From Akkermansia muciniphila (GTDB lineage: Bacteria > Verrucomicrobiota > Verrucomicrobiia > Verrucomicrobiales > Akkermansiaceae): 64,000 nt of DNA. Made by a program: the position numbers and the translations under genes. The notes beneath the pieces were generated by a model. It saw nothing but the letters and a program-made list of their open reading frames with translations. It did not search any database and had not been told where the DNA came from. Location: NCBI GenBank assembly GCA_945890645.1, contig CAMDCV010000004.1, forward strand, positions 87,192 to 151,191, in the 5' to 3' direction. Below are positions 36,581 to 44,944 of the stretch, in pieces; position 1 is the stretch's first letter, and each line of letters opens with the position of its first letter.

Positions 36581-38275
36581 ATGGATTCTTGGAAAAGCGA
36601 TCTGCCGTTTTATGTGATCGGACATCGCAATCCGGATACCGATGCGATCTGTTCAGCGATTGGACACGCGGCCTTGCTTCGCCTCACGGGCGAGCCGCGT
36701 GCGACTGCTGCCCGGTGTGGAGAAGTCACCCAACGTACGGCATGGGTCCTTCAAGAAGCAGGTGTTGAAGCGCCTGTCTTGATTGATGACGTGCGCACGA
36801 CTGCTGGCATGATGTGCCGCCGCGATGTGGTGCAGCTTTCGCCGAACGACACTTTCTTAGCCGCCTATCAGAAAATGCTCGGTGCCGGAGTTCGCGCGGT
36901 ACCAGTGGTCGATGACGATGGTCACGTGATGGGCATTCTGCGTTACCTCGATTTGTTGGAGTTGCTCGTTCCTGCCGAAACGGAAGGCATTGCCGTAAGA
37001 ACAGTATTGGTTGCGCTAAAAAATATGGCTGCGACTCTTCAAGCAGCGACATCCGGCGCGCCTTGCCCCCATGAGGAAGATGAAGAAAATCTTATCATTC
37101 TCGTGGGTGCTTCTTCGCAAGACACGATTGAAAAGCGGATGCAGCAAGCAAAGGATGAGGGCATGATCGAACGCTTCCTTGTGATTTGCGGAGACCGCCC
37201 ATACGTACACAAACTTGCCATCGACTTTGGTGTTCGAGCTTTGCTGATCACCGGTGGCTATGGCATTGATCCTGAGTTGGAAAAAATGGCTCAAGAGAAA
37301 AACATCTGCCTGTTGTTTGCGAAGCAAGATACGGCTTCCTGCACCACGCTGATTCGTTGTTCGCGTACCGTGCGCAATGTTCTCGATGAAGGCTTCATCA
37401 CGGTCTCCGCGAAGGAACCCGTTTCCCTACTAAAAAAACGACTTACTGCGACTGTACAGGAGCTTTTTCCTGTGCTCTGTGAGGACAATCAACTGCTGCT
37501 GGGAGTGGTATCAAAGTCTGACCTCGTCGATCCACCGCGCCTGCGTCTCGCACTCGTCGATCACAACGAATACGCCCAAGCCGTGCGTGGTGTCGAAGAG
37601 GCGGAGATCGTCGAAGTGATCGATCACCATCGCCTCGCCGGCAATCTCGTGTCACGCGAACCGATTCGCTATCTCAACGAACCAGTGGGCTCAACCTCCA
37701 CACTAGTAGCACGTAAGTTCGCGCACCGCGATCTCACACCGGAGCCTGGTGTTTCCCTTTGTTTATTGGCCGGCATTGTGTCCGACACGCTTAACCTCAC
37801 CTCACCGACGACCACCGATCTCGATCGCGACATGCTGCATTGGTTAGCCCAGGTGGCAGGTGTGGATGCGGCCGAGTTTACTCGTAAGTTCTTCGCCATC
37901 GGATCACTGTTGGCGAATGGCACAGTGGAAGACATCGTCAACGCCGACCGCAAAGAATTCAGCGATGACGGATTGAAAATTTCCATCGCACAAGTCGAAG
38001 AACTTGGCATGGAGGCGCTATCGGCACGGCAGCAAGAGTTACTCGACTACTTGCAAACGTTGATCGTGAGTGAGCAACTCGATTTGATCTGTTTGGTGAT
38101 CACCGATGTCACCGAACATTACAGCCATATTATCGCTGCGGGTAATGATTCGCTGCTGTCATCGCTGCCCTATCAGCGTCTGGGGCCACATTCCTTTGCG
38201 GCTCCGGGTGTGGTCAGTCGTAAAAAACAAATTTTCCCCTCAGTTTGCCAAGCAATCCGAGTCTATCTACGCTGA
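36581..38275 (+). CDS. ppaC: Family II (manganese-type) inorganic pyrophosphatase with CBS and DRTGG domains
   Basis: 564 residues, far longer than simple ~310-residue family II enzymes. The DHH catalytic part starts GHRNPDTDA (His15, Asp19, Asp21) and resumes after an insertion with LALVDHNEYAQAV and EVIDHHRLAGN; a DHHA2-type C-terminus (GSTSTLVARKF, GIVSDTLNLTSPTTT, then ~430-560) follows. The insertion (~70-320) holds two CBS pieces (RDVVQLSPNDTFLAAYQKML; FITVSAKEPVSLLKKRL) around a DRTGG-like domain, the layout of nucleotide-regulated CBS-PPases. Cytoplasmic; hydrolyses PPi to drive biosynthesis. Starts 27 bp after ilvH. Confidence 0.92.
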   Translation: MDSWKSDLPFYVIGHRNPDTDAICSAIGHAALLRLTGEPRATAARCGEVTQRTAWVLQEAGVEAPVLIDDVRTTAGMMCRRDVVQLSPNDTFLAAYQKMLGAGVRAVPVVDDDGHVMGILRYLDLLELLVPAETEGIAVRTVLVALKNMAATLQAATSGAPCPHEEDEENLIILVGASSQDTIEKRMQQAKDEGMIERFLVICGDRPYVHKLAIDFGVRALLITGGYGIDPELEKMAQEKNICLLFAKQDTASCTTLIRCSRTVRNVLDEGFITVSAKEPVSLLKKRLTATVQELFPVLCEDNQLLLGVVSKSDLVDPPRLRLALVDHNEYAQAVRGVEEAEIVEVIDHHRLAGNLVSREPIRYLNEPVGSTSTLVARKFAHRDLTPEPGVSLCLLAGIVSDTLNLTSPTTTDLDRDMLHWLAQVAGVDAAEFTRKFFAIGSLLANGTVEDIVNADRKEFSDDGLKISIAQVEELGMEALSARQQELLDYLQTLIVSEQLDLICLVITDVTEHYSHIIAAGNDSLLSSLPYQRLGPHSFAAPGVVSRKKQIFPSVCQAIRVYLR

Positions 38276-38348
38276 ATCATTTCTTGCATCAGGTCGGTGA
38301 CAGACTGGTGACAAAGCAAAAATTAATGCAAAAAAGTCACAGTTTAGC

Positions 38349-38378
38349 TTGGCGTGAGCTATAAAAAAAAGTCATAAT
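38349..38378 (+). promoter_or_regulatory. Weak candidate promoter of glgA
   Basis: TTGGCG at 38349-38354 and CATAAT at 38373-38378 are spaced by 18 bp, in an AT-rich 144-bp gap before the glycogen synthase ATG at 38420. Both boxes deviate from consensus. Confidence 0.3.
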
Positions 38379-38419
38379 ATCGGCGATTTGGCACGAATCA
38401 TTCTTTTCTTCTCACACTC

Positions 38420-39979
38420 ATGGCTAGCAGCACACGCCCCCGCATTCTGATTGTCACACCAGAAATCACCTATTTGCCTTCTGGCATGGGAAACTATGCG
38501 CAGCGCATGTCGGCAAAGGCGGGTGGGTTAGCCGATGTTTCGGCGTCACTTGTATCGGCGCTTTTTGAGCTTGGTGCTGATGTGCATGTGGCGTTGCCAA
38601 ATTACCGCCGCATGTTTCAAGGCGATGTATTTAGTTTTCATGAAAAGCAACTGCGCAAGTACTACGAAGTGCTGCCGGATGCCCACATCCACCTCGCCGA
38701 AGATCGGATTTTTTACTACCGCGAACAAGTTTACAGCGGCTATCAAGATGAATCGATGAAGATTGCGATGGTATTCCAACGCGAGGTCATCAATCACATT
38801 ATTCCGAATGCCCGCCCCGATCTCATCCATTGCAATGACTGGATGACGGGTCTGATTCCTGGAATGGCACGTCGTCGTGGCATCAAGAGCTTGTTCACTG
38901 TGCATAACATTCACACCCAGCGCGTGTGGTTATCGCAGATCGAGGACAATGGCATCGATGCTGCCGAATTTTGGGGCAATCTTTACTACGATGGCATGCC
39001 GTACAATTACGAGCATGCTCGCAACGCGACACCTGTCGATCTTCTGACCAGCGGGATTTTTTCCGCACACTTTATCAACACGGTGAGCCCGCGATTTTTG
39101 TGGGAAATTGTCGAGGGTTGGCATCCGATGGTGCCCGATTCCGTGCGACAGGAACTCCGCCAAAAATACTGGGCTGGTTGCGCCAAGGGGATTCTTAACG
39201 CACCCGATGTATCGTATGATCCAGAGACGGATCCTTACATTCCTCATCAATACCATTTCATCAACGTCACCGAAGGCAAGCGTGAGAACAAACTCGCCCT
39301 GCAACGCGAATTGCAGTTGGATGAAAATCCTAACGCACCTCTATTCTTCTGGCCGTCTCGCCTTGACCCTGTGCAAAAAGGCCCCCAGTTGCTGTCCGAT
39401 ATTTTACACAAGTTGGTTTCCGATTATTGGCATGAGGATTTGCAAGTCGCTATCATCGCCAATGGTCCGCATCAAAAATATTTCCTTCAAATCGTCAGTG
39501 CTTTTGGTCTTCAAGGTCGCGTGGCGGTGGTCGACTTTGATGAAAGGCTCTCGCGCATGGGTTATGCGGGTTCTGACTTCATGTTTATGCCATCGTTGTT
39601 CGAGCCTTGTGGTTTGCCGCAAATGACGGCACCGATTTATGGGTCGTTGCCGATTGTGCATGCGACCGGTGGACTCTACGACACCGTAAATCATCTCGAT
39701 ATCCATGCCGGCACGGGCAATGGTTTCCGCTTCGATCACTACGATCCGGCATCGCTTCGTTGGGCTACGGATCAGGCGATGGAATTTTATCGTCAACCGC
39801 AGGAAGTCAAGGAAGCTCACCTTCGTCGCATCATGCGCGAATCACAACTACGCTTCAATCACGAGGAAGTCGCCGAGCAATACATCGCCATGTATGAGGA
39901 AATGTTGGCACGTCCATTGGTGGATAGCGATGTCAGCACCAGCGATGCAAGTCCGGTAAAGCCGCCAACGGGGAATTAA
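38420..39979 (+). CDS. glgA: Glycogen/starch synthase (GT5)
   Basis: 519 residues. Transfers glucose from ADP-glucose (or UDP-glucose) to growing alpha-1,4-glucan. The GT5 N-terminal signature is present as SAKAGGLADVSASLV (K33-A-G-G-L37) followed by VHVALPNYR; the partner block is FTVHNIHTQ. The C-terminal half has FFWPSRLDPVQKGPQLL, the catalytic-loop FEPCGLPQMTAPIYG and ATGGLYDTV. Length and order are normal. Its TAA overlaps the TAA of the convergent SHD1 gene in a TTAA at 39976-39979, leaving no intergenic space for a terminator. Confidence 0.93.
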   Translation: MASSTRPRILIVTPEITYLPSGMGNYAQRMSAKAGGLADVSASLVSALFELGADVHVALPNYRRMFQGDVFSFHEKQLRKYYEVLPDAHIHLAEDRIFYYREQVYSGYQDESMKIAMVFQREVINHIIPNARPDLIHCNDWMTGLIPGMARRRGIKSLFTVHNIHTQRVWLSQIEDNGIDAAEFWGNLYYDGMPYNYEHARNATPVDLLTSGIFSAHFINTVSPRFLWEIVEGWHPMVPDSVRQELRQKYWAGCAKGILNAPDVSYDPETDPYIPHQYHFINVTEGKRENKLALQRELQLDENPNAPLFFWPSRLDPVQKGPQLLSDILHKLVSDYWHEDLQVAIIANGPHQKYFLQIVSAFGLQGRVAVVDFDERLSRMGYAGSDFMFMPSLFEPCGLPQMTAPIYGSLPIVHATGGLYDTVNHLDIHAGTGNGFRFDHYDPASLRWATDQAMEFYRQPQEVKEAHLRRIMRESQLRFNHEEVAEQYIAMYEEMLARPLVDSDVSTSDASPVKPPTGN

Positions 39980-40440
39980 GGTTTCGGCGCGTGTTGCACG
40001 CGGATTTTTTCGATGAATTCTTGATCGGCTTTGCTCAATCGCGAGAGCGCTATCACCATGGGTTTGCGATTGACCGCAAGACGAACCGTGCCATCGCGCA
40101 CTACCGTCGGATGCTTAGGCGGCTGTGGCGTTGGCGGAGTTGCCCCATCGCGGGCTTCCACGAGCATGTCTTCAAAGGCAATCAACTTTGCTTCAATCAC
40201 TTTGCCGTCACTGCTGGTCCAAGAGCGCAGTTCCGATAACGACAACTGAGAAATGTAGCGAGTGATTTTTTCATCCTTGGTGCGTGAAGGACCGATGGTC
40301 GGTTCAATCTCTTGTTTGCGATCAACATTGCGAGGCTCAAAGGAGGTTGGCGGGTTAGGGAGAAAATTATCGCGTGGGATCTCGGGTCTCTGCGCGGATG
40401 CGAGTGAGATGCTAGACAACAAAAGTAAAATGATCTTCAT
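39976..40440 (-). CDS. Exported SHD1-like protein containing a piece of secretin sequence
   Basis: The ATG at 40440 gives a signal peptide (MKIILLLLSSISLASA) and a 154-residue product. The C-terminal ~75 residues (LRSWTSSDGKVIEAKLIAFE ... VIALSRLSKADQEFI) match the SHD1 (SLA1 homology 1) type of small beta-barrel found in many planctomycete/verrucomicrobial exported proteins. The mature N-terminus, PPTSFEPRN followed by EIEPTIG, is nearly identical to PTSFEPRN...LEIEPTLG in the secretin gene at 52.3 kb, and the DNA is similar too. The rest of the secretin is absent, so the gene looks chimeric. Function unknown. Confidence 0.7.
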   Translation of the reverse strand: MKIILLLLSSISLASAQRPEIPRDNFLPNPPTSFEPRNVDRKQEIEPTIGPSRTKDEKITRYISQLSLSELRSWTSSDGKVIEAKLIAFEDMLVEARDGATPPTPQPPKHPTVVRDGTVRLAVNRKPMVIALSRLSKADQEFIEKIRVQHAPKP

Positions 40441-40484
40441 AGTCTGATACTGCCTTAAGCCAAGAATTTCGCAAGTCTGATTGT

Positions 40485-40811
40485 TTACCACAGGGAGACA
40501 ATGGTTCCTAAGTATGCCATAAAGGACTCGAATTTCCACGCGATGTAATCTAGCATGATAATAATGATTAGAACCAAGAACAACAACACAGGTGATAAGA
40601 GAAGCACAGAAATGATAACCTCGCGAAGATCCCAGGAAGGCTTGGCTTCCACTCCAATCTCAATCTGCAAAGGTTTGTCGGGGAACAGCATGCGCTTGAT
40701 ACCCTTGAGAGGAACGGCTCGCCGCGGGATAGGTCGATGAATGATCACCTCAGTGGGCACATCGACTCCCACAGTGCCGGGGAAACGCTTGTGGGGAGAC
40801 AGATTTTCCAT
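40485..40811 (-). CDS. Small inner-membrane protein of unknown function
   Basis: 108 residues. Residues 1-65 are soluble and Pro/Arg-rich (TEVIIHRPIPRRAVPLKGI). One strongly hydrophobic segment (~67-90, IISVLLLSPVLLFLVLIIII) is followed by a short Trp/Phe-containing tail. No signal peptide and no recognised domain. Sits between the SHD1-like gene and the DUF1592 gene on the same strand. The clean membrane segment supports a real gene. Confidence 0.55.
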   Translation of the reverse strand: MENLSPHKRFPGTVGVDVPTEVIIHRPIPRRAVPLKGIKRMLFPDKPLQIEIGVEAKPSWDLREVIISVLLLSPVLLFLVLIIIIMLDYIAWKFESFMAYLGTIVSLW

Positions 40812-40874
40812 GACTTCTTTCTAGCAGGGGAGCGAGAGTCTGGCGATTCTAATCGGCACAGCAATTTCCACCAA

Positions 40875-43085
40875 TTATTTGCGGTAGTTCTGAAACGGAA
40901 ACGAGTAAATCGTCGCGTGGATGTAGCTGTGAAGGGTATAGTTATTTTTTGCCGCATGGGCGACGATTTTATCGACCGCAGGTTTATCGTAATAATCCAG
41001 GCCTCGGCCCAAGGCAAAGGTTAGCATCTTCACTGCGAAGGCACGGTGAAATTCATCCACGCGCTTGCTGGCGAGAATCTTTGACAAGGCCGCAGGGGAG
41101 TCCACCATTTCGCCGGAGGCGAGGTTGCCACGGCTGTCGATCTCAGGGCCATCGCGACGCGAGCCATCGACGTCAAACGCTTCAAAGGCAAAGCCGATGC
41201 CATCCATCAGTTTGTGGCAAGAGGCGCAAGCGGGGTCTTTGCGATGGAGTTCCAGTTGCGCGCGGAGGCTCGCCGAGGTGATGCCTTTGTTCGCCGACGG
41301 TAGCGAAGGCACGTTCGGCGGCGGGGGCGGCGGAGCGGCATCGAGTAAGGTTTCTAAGACCCACTTACCGCGCTTTACGGGTGACGTGCGATTCGGGTTC
41401 GAAGTCACGGCGAGAATGGAACCGTGAGTTAGCACGCCGCGGCGTTGTACATCCGTGTAGATTACTTTGCGATAGGTATCACCATCGACATTCGGAATGT
41501 TGTAATGCTTGGCCAGTGCTTCATTGACGAAAGTATAGTCGGCATCAATCAATCGCGTGACGGGGAGGTTATTTTTTAATAAGTCTTCGCAAAACAAACG
41601 AGTTTCTTCCACCATTTGTCCCCGCAACGAACCTGCCGTGGCGGGATACAATTTTCGATCAATGGGAATAAAGGCCGCATCTTGGTATTGAAGCCACTGT
41701 GCAAAAAATCGATCGACAAGCGCTGCCGATTTGGGACTGCGGATCATGCGATCCACCTCCTCCGCAATCAGCGGGCGCAGTTGTTTGTTCGCCGCCATCG
41801 ACAAGGTCGAATCCTCTGGTGACGAGCTCCACAGGAAATAGGAAATGCGCGATGCCAAGGAAAGCTCGGGCACGGAAAGAATGGAACCTGGTTTTTCTAA
41901 CGAATAGAGCGCGTGCCACTCACGGAACAAAAACTGTGGAGAAATCATCGCCGCTTCAAAGGCGGGACGCATCGCCTCTTCCACGCTCTGCTTGGCCTTG
42001 CGTTGATCTTTGACGAGCGTCGCATAGCGTGCGATTTCAGCATCGGTTGCGGGTCGGCGAAAAGCATGGGCGAGGAAATTTCGCAGCACGATGATGATGT
42101 ATTGGTCATCGCTCACTCCTTCCTTACGCTCGGGAAACAATAAGGAATTGCGTTTGCTTTGTTGGTCGAGCGGTCCTTCGAGAGAAATGCCATGGATTAA
42201 CAAATTGCGGTCGGCTTTGGTAGCTTCGTCCCAGAAATCATTCAAATAATCGACGCCCAGTCCCCGTTGATCCTCCGTGATTTCCGCCGTGAGGGAAAAC
42301 TCCCGCGGTTCGTTATTCGCTACCGTGACCTCGTTCGCCACTGCGCCTAACAAAATTTTGGCTTTTACTTTATCCTCCCCCGCCTGCATGCCGCTGAGGC
42401 GGAAGGTCACGCGATACTTGCCTGGCTTGACATCGAGGCGCATGGCCCTGCGACCGCCCATGTACATGTTGAGAATGTCGCCTTCGTAAGCGGGGCTCCC
42501 TTTTAGTTCGTTCGGATCGATGTTTCGCGTGCGTGCCGCCGGTTTTCCATAAGCGCGATCGAGTGCTTGTGATGCGGTATTCAAATAAGCTTCGAGGTGG
42601 GTAGGCGATAGAGTTAAGACATCTGCCATGTTATCGAAGCCGTAGCCAGAATCATCAGGCGGCAGGAGTTGGGTGTCAGGCACCACGCCAATCAAATCGC
42701 GCACCGTGTTTTGGTATTCGAAGCGATTCAATCGACGCAAAGTCACGCGTCCGGGATCGGGATTCTTCGGGTCAATAGGAAACACCGCAGCATCGATCCA
42801 TGCGATCAGCTTCCGACGCTCTTCACTGGTCGGTTGGTCCTTGTCGATGGGTGGCATGAGCTCATACGCAAGATTTTCGCGCACGCGTTTCCATGCATCC
42901 CGTTTCGCTTGCATCGCGGCGATGCTGCCAAAGGCATCAAAGGAAAAATCACCTTTTTTTATCCCATCGGCATGGCAGTCGAAACAATACGTTTCCAAAA
43001 TGGGCTGAATCTCTGCCTGCCACTGCTCCGCCACATCAGCGTGCAGTGGAGCGAGCAAGAGCAGCGACCACAGGAAAGATTTCAT
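40875..43085 (-). CDS. Planctomycete-type cytochrome c protein with DUF1587/1595/1592/1588/1585 domains
   Basis: 736 residues with a signal peptide (MKSFLWSLLLLAPLHADV). A c-type haem site C34-F-D-C37-H38 in YCFDCHADG opens the protein. Then come a VTLRRLNRFEYQNTVRDLIG block (DUF1587), LAHAFRRPATDAEIARY (DUF1595), ISYFLWSSSPEDSTL (DUF1592), RRGVLTHGSILAVTSNPNRT with DPACASCHKLMDGIGFAFE (DUF1588, a second CxxCH near residue 620) and a C-terminal LTFALGRGLDYYD block (DUF1585). The family is a periplasmic redox protein of unknown substrate. A DUF1552 partner is commonly encoded next to it; none is seen here. Confidence 0.9.
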   Translation of the reverse strand: MKSFLWSLLLLAPLHADVAEQWQAEIQPILETYCFDCHADGIKKGDFSFDAFGSIAAMQAKRDAWKRVRENLAYELMPPIDKDQPTSEERRKLIAWIDAAVFPIDPKNPDPGRVTLRRLNRFEYQNTVRDLIGVVPDTQLLPPDDSGYGFDNMADVLTLSPTHLEAYLNTASQALDRAYGKPAARTRNIDPNELKGSPAYEGDILNMYMGGRRAMRLDVKPGKYRVTFRLSGMQAGEDKVKAKILLGAVANEVTVANNEPREFSLTAEITEDQRGLGVDYLNDFWDEATKADRNLLIHGISLEGPLDQQSKRNSLLFPERKEGVSDDQYIIIVLRNFLAHAFRRPATDAEIARYATLVKDQRKAKQSVEEAMRPAFEAAMISPQFLFREWHALYSLEKPGSILSVPELSLASRISYFLWSSSPEDSTLSMAANKQLRPLIAEEVDRMIRSPKSAALVDRFFAQWLQYQDAAFIPIDRKLYPATAGSLRGQMVEETRLFCEDLLKNNLPVTRLIDADYTFVNEALAKHYNIPNVDGDTYRKVIYTDVQRRGVLTHGSILAVTSNPNRTSPVKRGKWVLETLLDAAPPPPPPNVPSLPSANKGITSASLRAQLELHRKDPACASCHKLMDGIGFAFEAFDVDGSRRDGPEIDSRGNLASGEMVDSPAALSKILASKRVDEFHRAFAVKMLTFALGRGLDYYDKPAVDKIVAHAAKNNYTLHSYIHATIYSFPFQNYRK

Positions 43086-43119
43086 CTTCTGCCATTACGA
43101 AGGTGGGGAAATCAATGTA

Positions 43120-43449
43120 TCACCAAGCGTGATGGAATTTTGTCATATCGATTTTTCCTTCTCGGACTTCCACGCCCTCGGATTGCAACAAAGCGATTTT
43201 TTCCGCAATTTTCTGGCCTTGGGTGGCTCCAAAAAATCCGCCGATCTCCCCATTGCTTTTGACAACGCGGTGGCAGGGGACCTCGGGGGCAAAAGGATTT
43301 CGTTTCAGTGCCTGACCGACCGCTTGCGACGAACGAATGCCGATGACTCGTGCGACTTCTTGGTAGGTGGAAATTTTTCCGCGAGGAATGGTCCGGACCA
43401 CGGCATAAACCTGTTGCGCAAAAATTGTGAGCTTGTCATTTGCAACCAT
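43120..43449 (-). CDS. MGMT-family DNA alkyl-repair protein
   Basis: 109 residues from the ATG at 43449; a longer upstream frame would run into the divergent barrel gene. It is the C-terminal DNA-binding half of O6-alkylguanine-DNA alkyltransferases: VYAVVRTIPRGKISTYQEVA, then VGQALKRNPFAPEVPCHRVV with Cys59 in PCHRV. The Cys is kept, unlike alkyltransferase-like proteins that carry Trp, so it could accept alkyl groups from DNA. The N-terminal Ada/Ogt domain is absent. Divergent from the outer-membrane protein gene with a 36-bp gap. Confidence 0.85.
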   Translation of the reverse strand: MVANDKLTIFAQQVYAVVRTIPRGKISTYQEVARVIGIRSSQAVGQALKRNPFAPEVPCHRVVKSNGEIGGFFGATQGQKIAEKIALLQSEGVEVREGKIDMTKFHHAW

Positions 43450-43485
43450 GCCACTACCATGAACGACATTCACCCAATTGCAATT

Positions 43486-44340
43486 ATGAAACCAACACTC
43501 CTTTTCCTTGCTGCTCTGCCTCTGACCTGCTTCGCCGATGATCTCGACTACGGAGTGGCGAAATTCCAGTGGTTTTCCCACACCGATGTGGAGGCGAATA
43601 GCGGCGCCCCTGACATGAGCTTAGAGCAATGGCGCATCCAGACATCGCTCAGCAAACCCATTGAACTCGCGCAGGCGCTTTATTTCCTCCCCGGCTTGCG
43701 TTACGAATACACCGATTTCGAAGGAGCAGGCCTCGGCCTCGGCAGCATCGACACGGATCTGCACATGATCGAAGTGCCGCTTCTTTTTGTCTACAAACCA
43801 ACGGATTCACCTTGGAGTTACAATGCGCGTTTCAGCCCAGGTATTGCCAGTGATTTTGATTCGGTGGATTCGGATGACTACTTTTTTGATGTTCGTCTCG
43901 GCGCCGAGTACAAGTTTAGCGATCGCTTGAGCGTCAATTTTGGAGTGGCTTATACACGAGTAACGGGCGAGCCGGAAGTGTTGCCCTATCTGGGTTTTGA
44001 ATACGACATGAACGACCAATGGCAGTTTGCTGTGCGTGGTATGACCGTGGAGGCACGCTGCAAAGTTAACGAATCATGGATCGTTCGTTTCATCGGCGAA
44101 GCGGGCGGTGGCTATTGGAATATCGACACCCCGAATTCTGACTATCTATCGGTGCAAAGTTATCGCGTGGGTGTCAGCATTGAGCATGAACTCACCAAAG
44201 ACCTTTGGCTCACCGCTGGTGCTGGTTTCACATTGGCTAACGAAGTCGAGTGGATGGACGATTCCGATAGAACCTTGCGCAAGGAAGACTACGATTCCGG
44301 TGGTTACTTCACCGTAGGTTTACGCTTGCACGATTGGTGA
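43486..44340 (+). CDS. Outer-membrane beta-barrel protein, DUF6268-like
   Basis: 284 residues from the ATG at 43486, which gives a signal peptide (MKPTLLFLAALPLTCFA). Alternating amphipathic strands with Gly/Tyr/aromatic ends (YFLPGLRYEYTDF, DVRLGAEYKFSDRLSVNFG, YRVGVSIEHELTKDLWLTAG) and an aromatic terminus (YFTVGLRLHDW) fit a beta-barrel. The family match is from pattern only. Role: a porin-like or structural outer-membrane protein of unknown substrate. Confidence 0.7.
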   Translation: MKPTLLFLAALPLTCFADDLDYGVAKFQWFSHTDVEANSGAPDMSLEQWRIQTSLSKPIELAQALYFLPGLRYEYTDFEGAGLGLGSIDTDLHMIEVPLLFVYKPTDSPWSYNARFSPGIASDFDSVDSDDYFFDVRLGAEYKFSDRLSVNFGVAYTRVTGEPEVLPYLGFEYDMNDQWQFAVRGMTVEARCKVNESWIVRFIGEAGGGYWNIDTPNSDYLSVQSYRVGVSIEHELTKDLWLTAGAGFTLANEVEWMDDSDRTLRKEDYDSGGYFTVGLRLHDW

Positions 44341-44359
44341 TCGCAGCTGTTCAGTGAAC

Positions 44360-44929
44360 TTATCGAGAAGCGGCGGATTTTTTCGCCGCTTTTTTCTTTT
44401 CTAGCTCGGTCCACTGGGTGCGACTAACGATATGACCGACGCAGGCTTTTTTGCCGCAGAGGCATGGGTGATCTTCCCATGTATCGACATCAAATCCGTA
44501 GTCGAATGACAACTCTTCACCCTTTTTAATGGTGCGTAACGCATGAATAAAAATGCGTGTCTCATCGATCCATGCTTCGCAATTGGGTTCGCATGAGTGA
44601 TTGATCAGTCGTGCTGTGTTCCAAGGAAGATTGCCGTCGAGATCGTGCTCGTCATCGACAGTAAAAATATAAACCGCTGCGTCCCCATGTTGTTCCGCGC
44701 GTTCGGCTTGCACGTGGGCGCGTCGCTCGCTTTCGGCTTTGTCGATTAGTTCACCAACATACTCGATGATTTTATCGCCTTTCTTAATGTTGCGTGTGGC
44801 ATACACACCGCGACCATGAATCGCAGAGCCCCGCACCTCGCAAACCTCGCTCTGGGCCTGCTCCCACATTTTTTTGAATTTCCGAATCAGCTTGGCTGAC
44901 TTTTCCACTTTGTTCTTGGATTTGCCCAT
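44360..44929 (-). CDS. SET-domain protein lysine methyltransferase
   Basis: 189 residues, cytoplasmic, with a basic N-terminus (KSKNKVEKSAKLIRKFKK). SET hallmarks are complete: SAIHGRGVYATRNIKKGDKI, RLINHSCEPNC (~107-117), GEELSFDYGF (~137-146), then a zinc-binding post-SET CLCGKKAC (C156, C158, C163), as in eukaryotic histone methyltransferases. A Lys-rich tail follows. Bacterial SET proteins of this kind may methylate DNA-binding or other basic proteins, but the target is unknown. The convergent barrel gene's terminator hairpin lies inside the 3' end of this coding sequence. Confidence 0.9.
   Translation of the reverse strand: MGKSKNKVEKSAKLIRKFKKMWEQAQSEVCEVRGSAIHGRGVYATRNIKKGDKIIEYVGELIDKAESERRAHVQAERAEQHGDAAVYIFTVDDEHDLDGNLPWNTARLINHSCEPNCEAWIDETRIFIHALRTIKKGEELSFDYGFDVDTWEDHPCLCGKKACVGHIVSRTQWTELEKKKAAKKSAASR
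44368..44400 (+). terminator. Rho-independent terminator of the barrel gene, embedded in the SET gene
   Basis: AAGCGGCG (44368-44375) pairs with CGCCGCTT (44384-44391) around an 8-base loop and is followed by a T-rich run. Read on the minus strand the same bases encode the SET protein C-terminus ...KKAAKKSAASR. Confidence 0.6.
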
Positions 44930-44944
44930 GTCTCGTATCGTGAT

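Noticed and set aside
43129..43485. N-terminal extension of the outer-membrane barrel gene
   Set aside because: The extension overlaps the MGMT gene on the other strand, while the ATG at 43486 starts a clean signal peptide.
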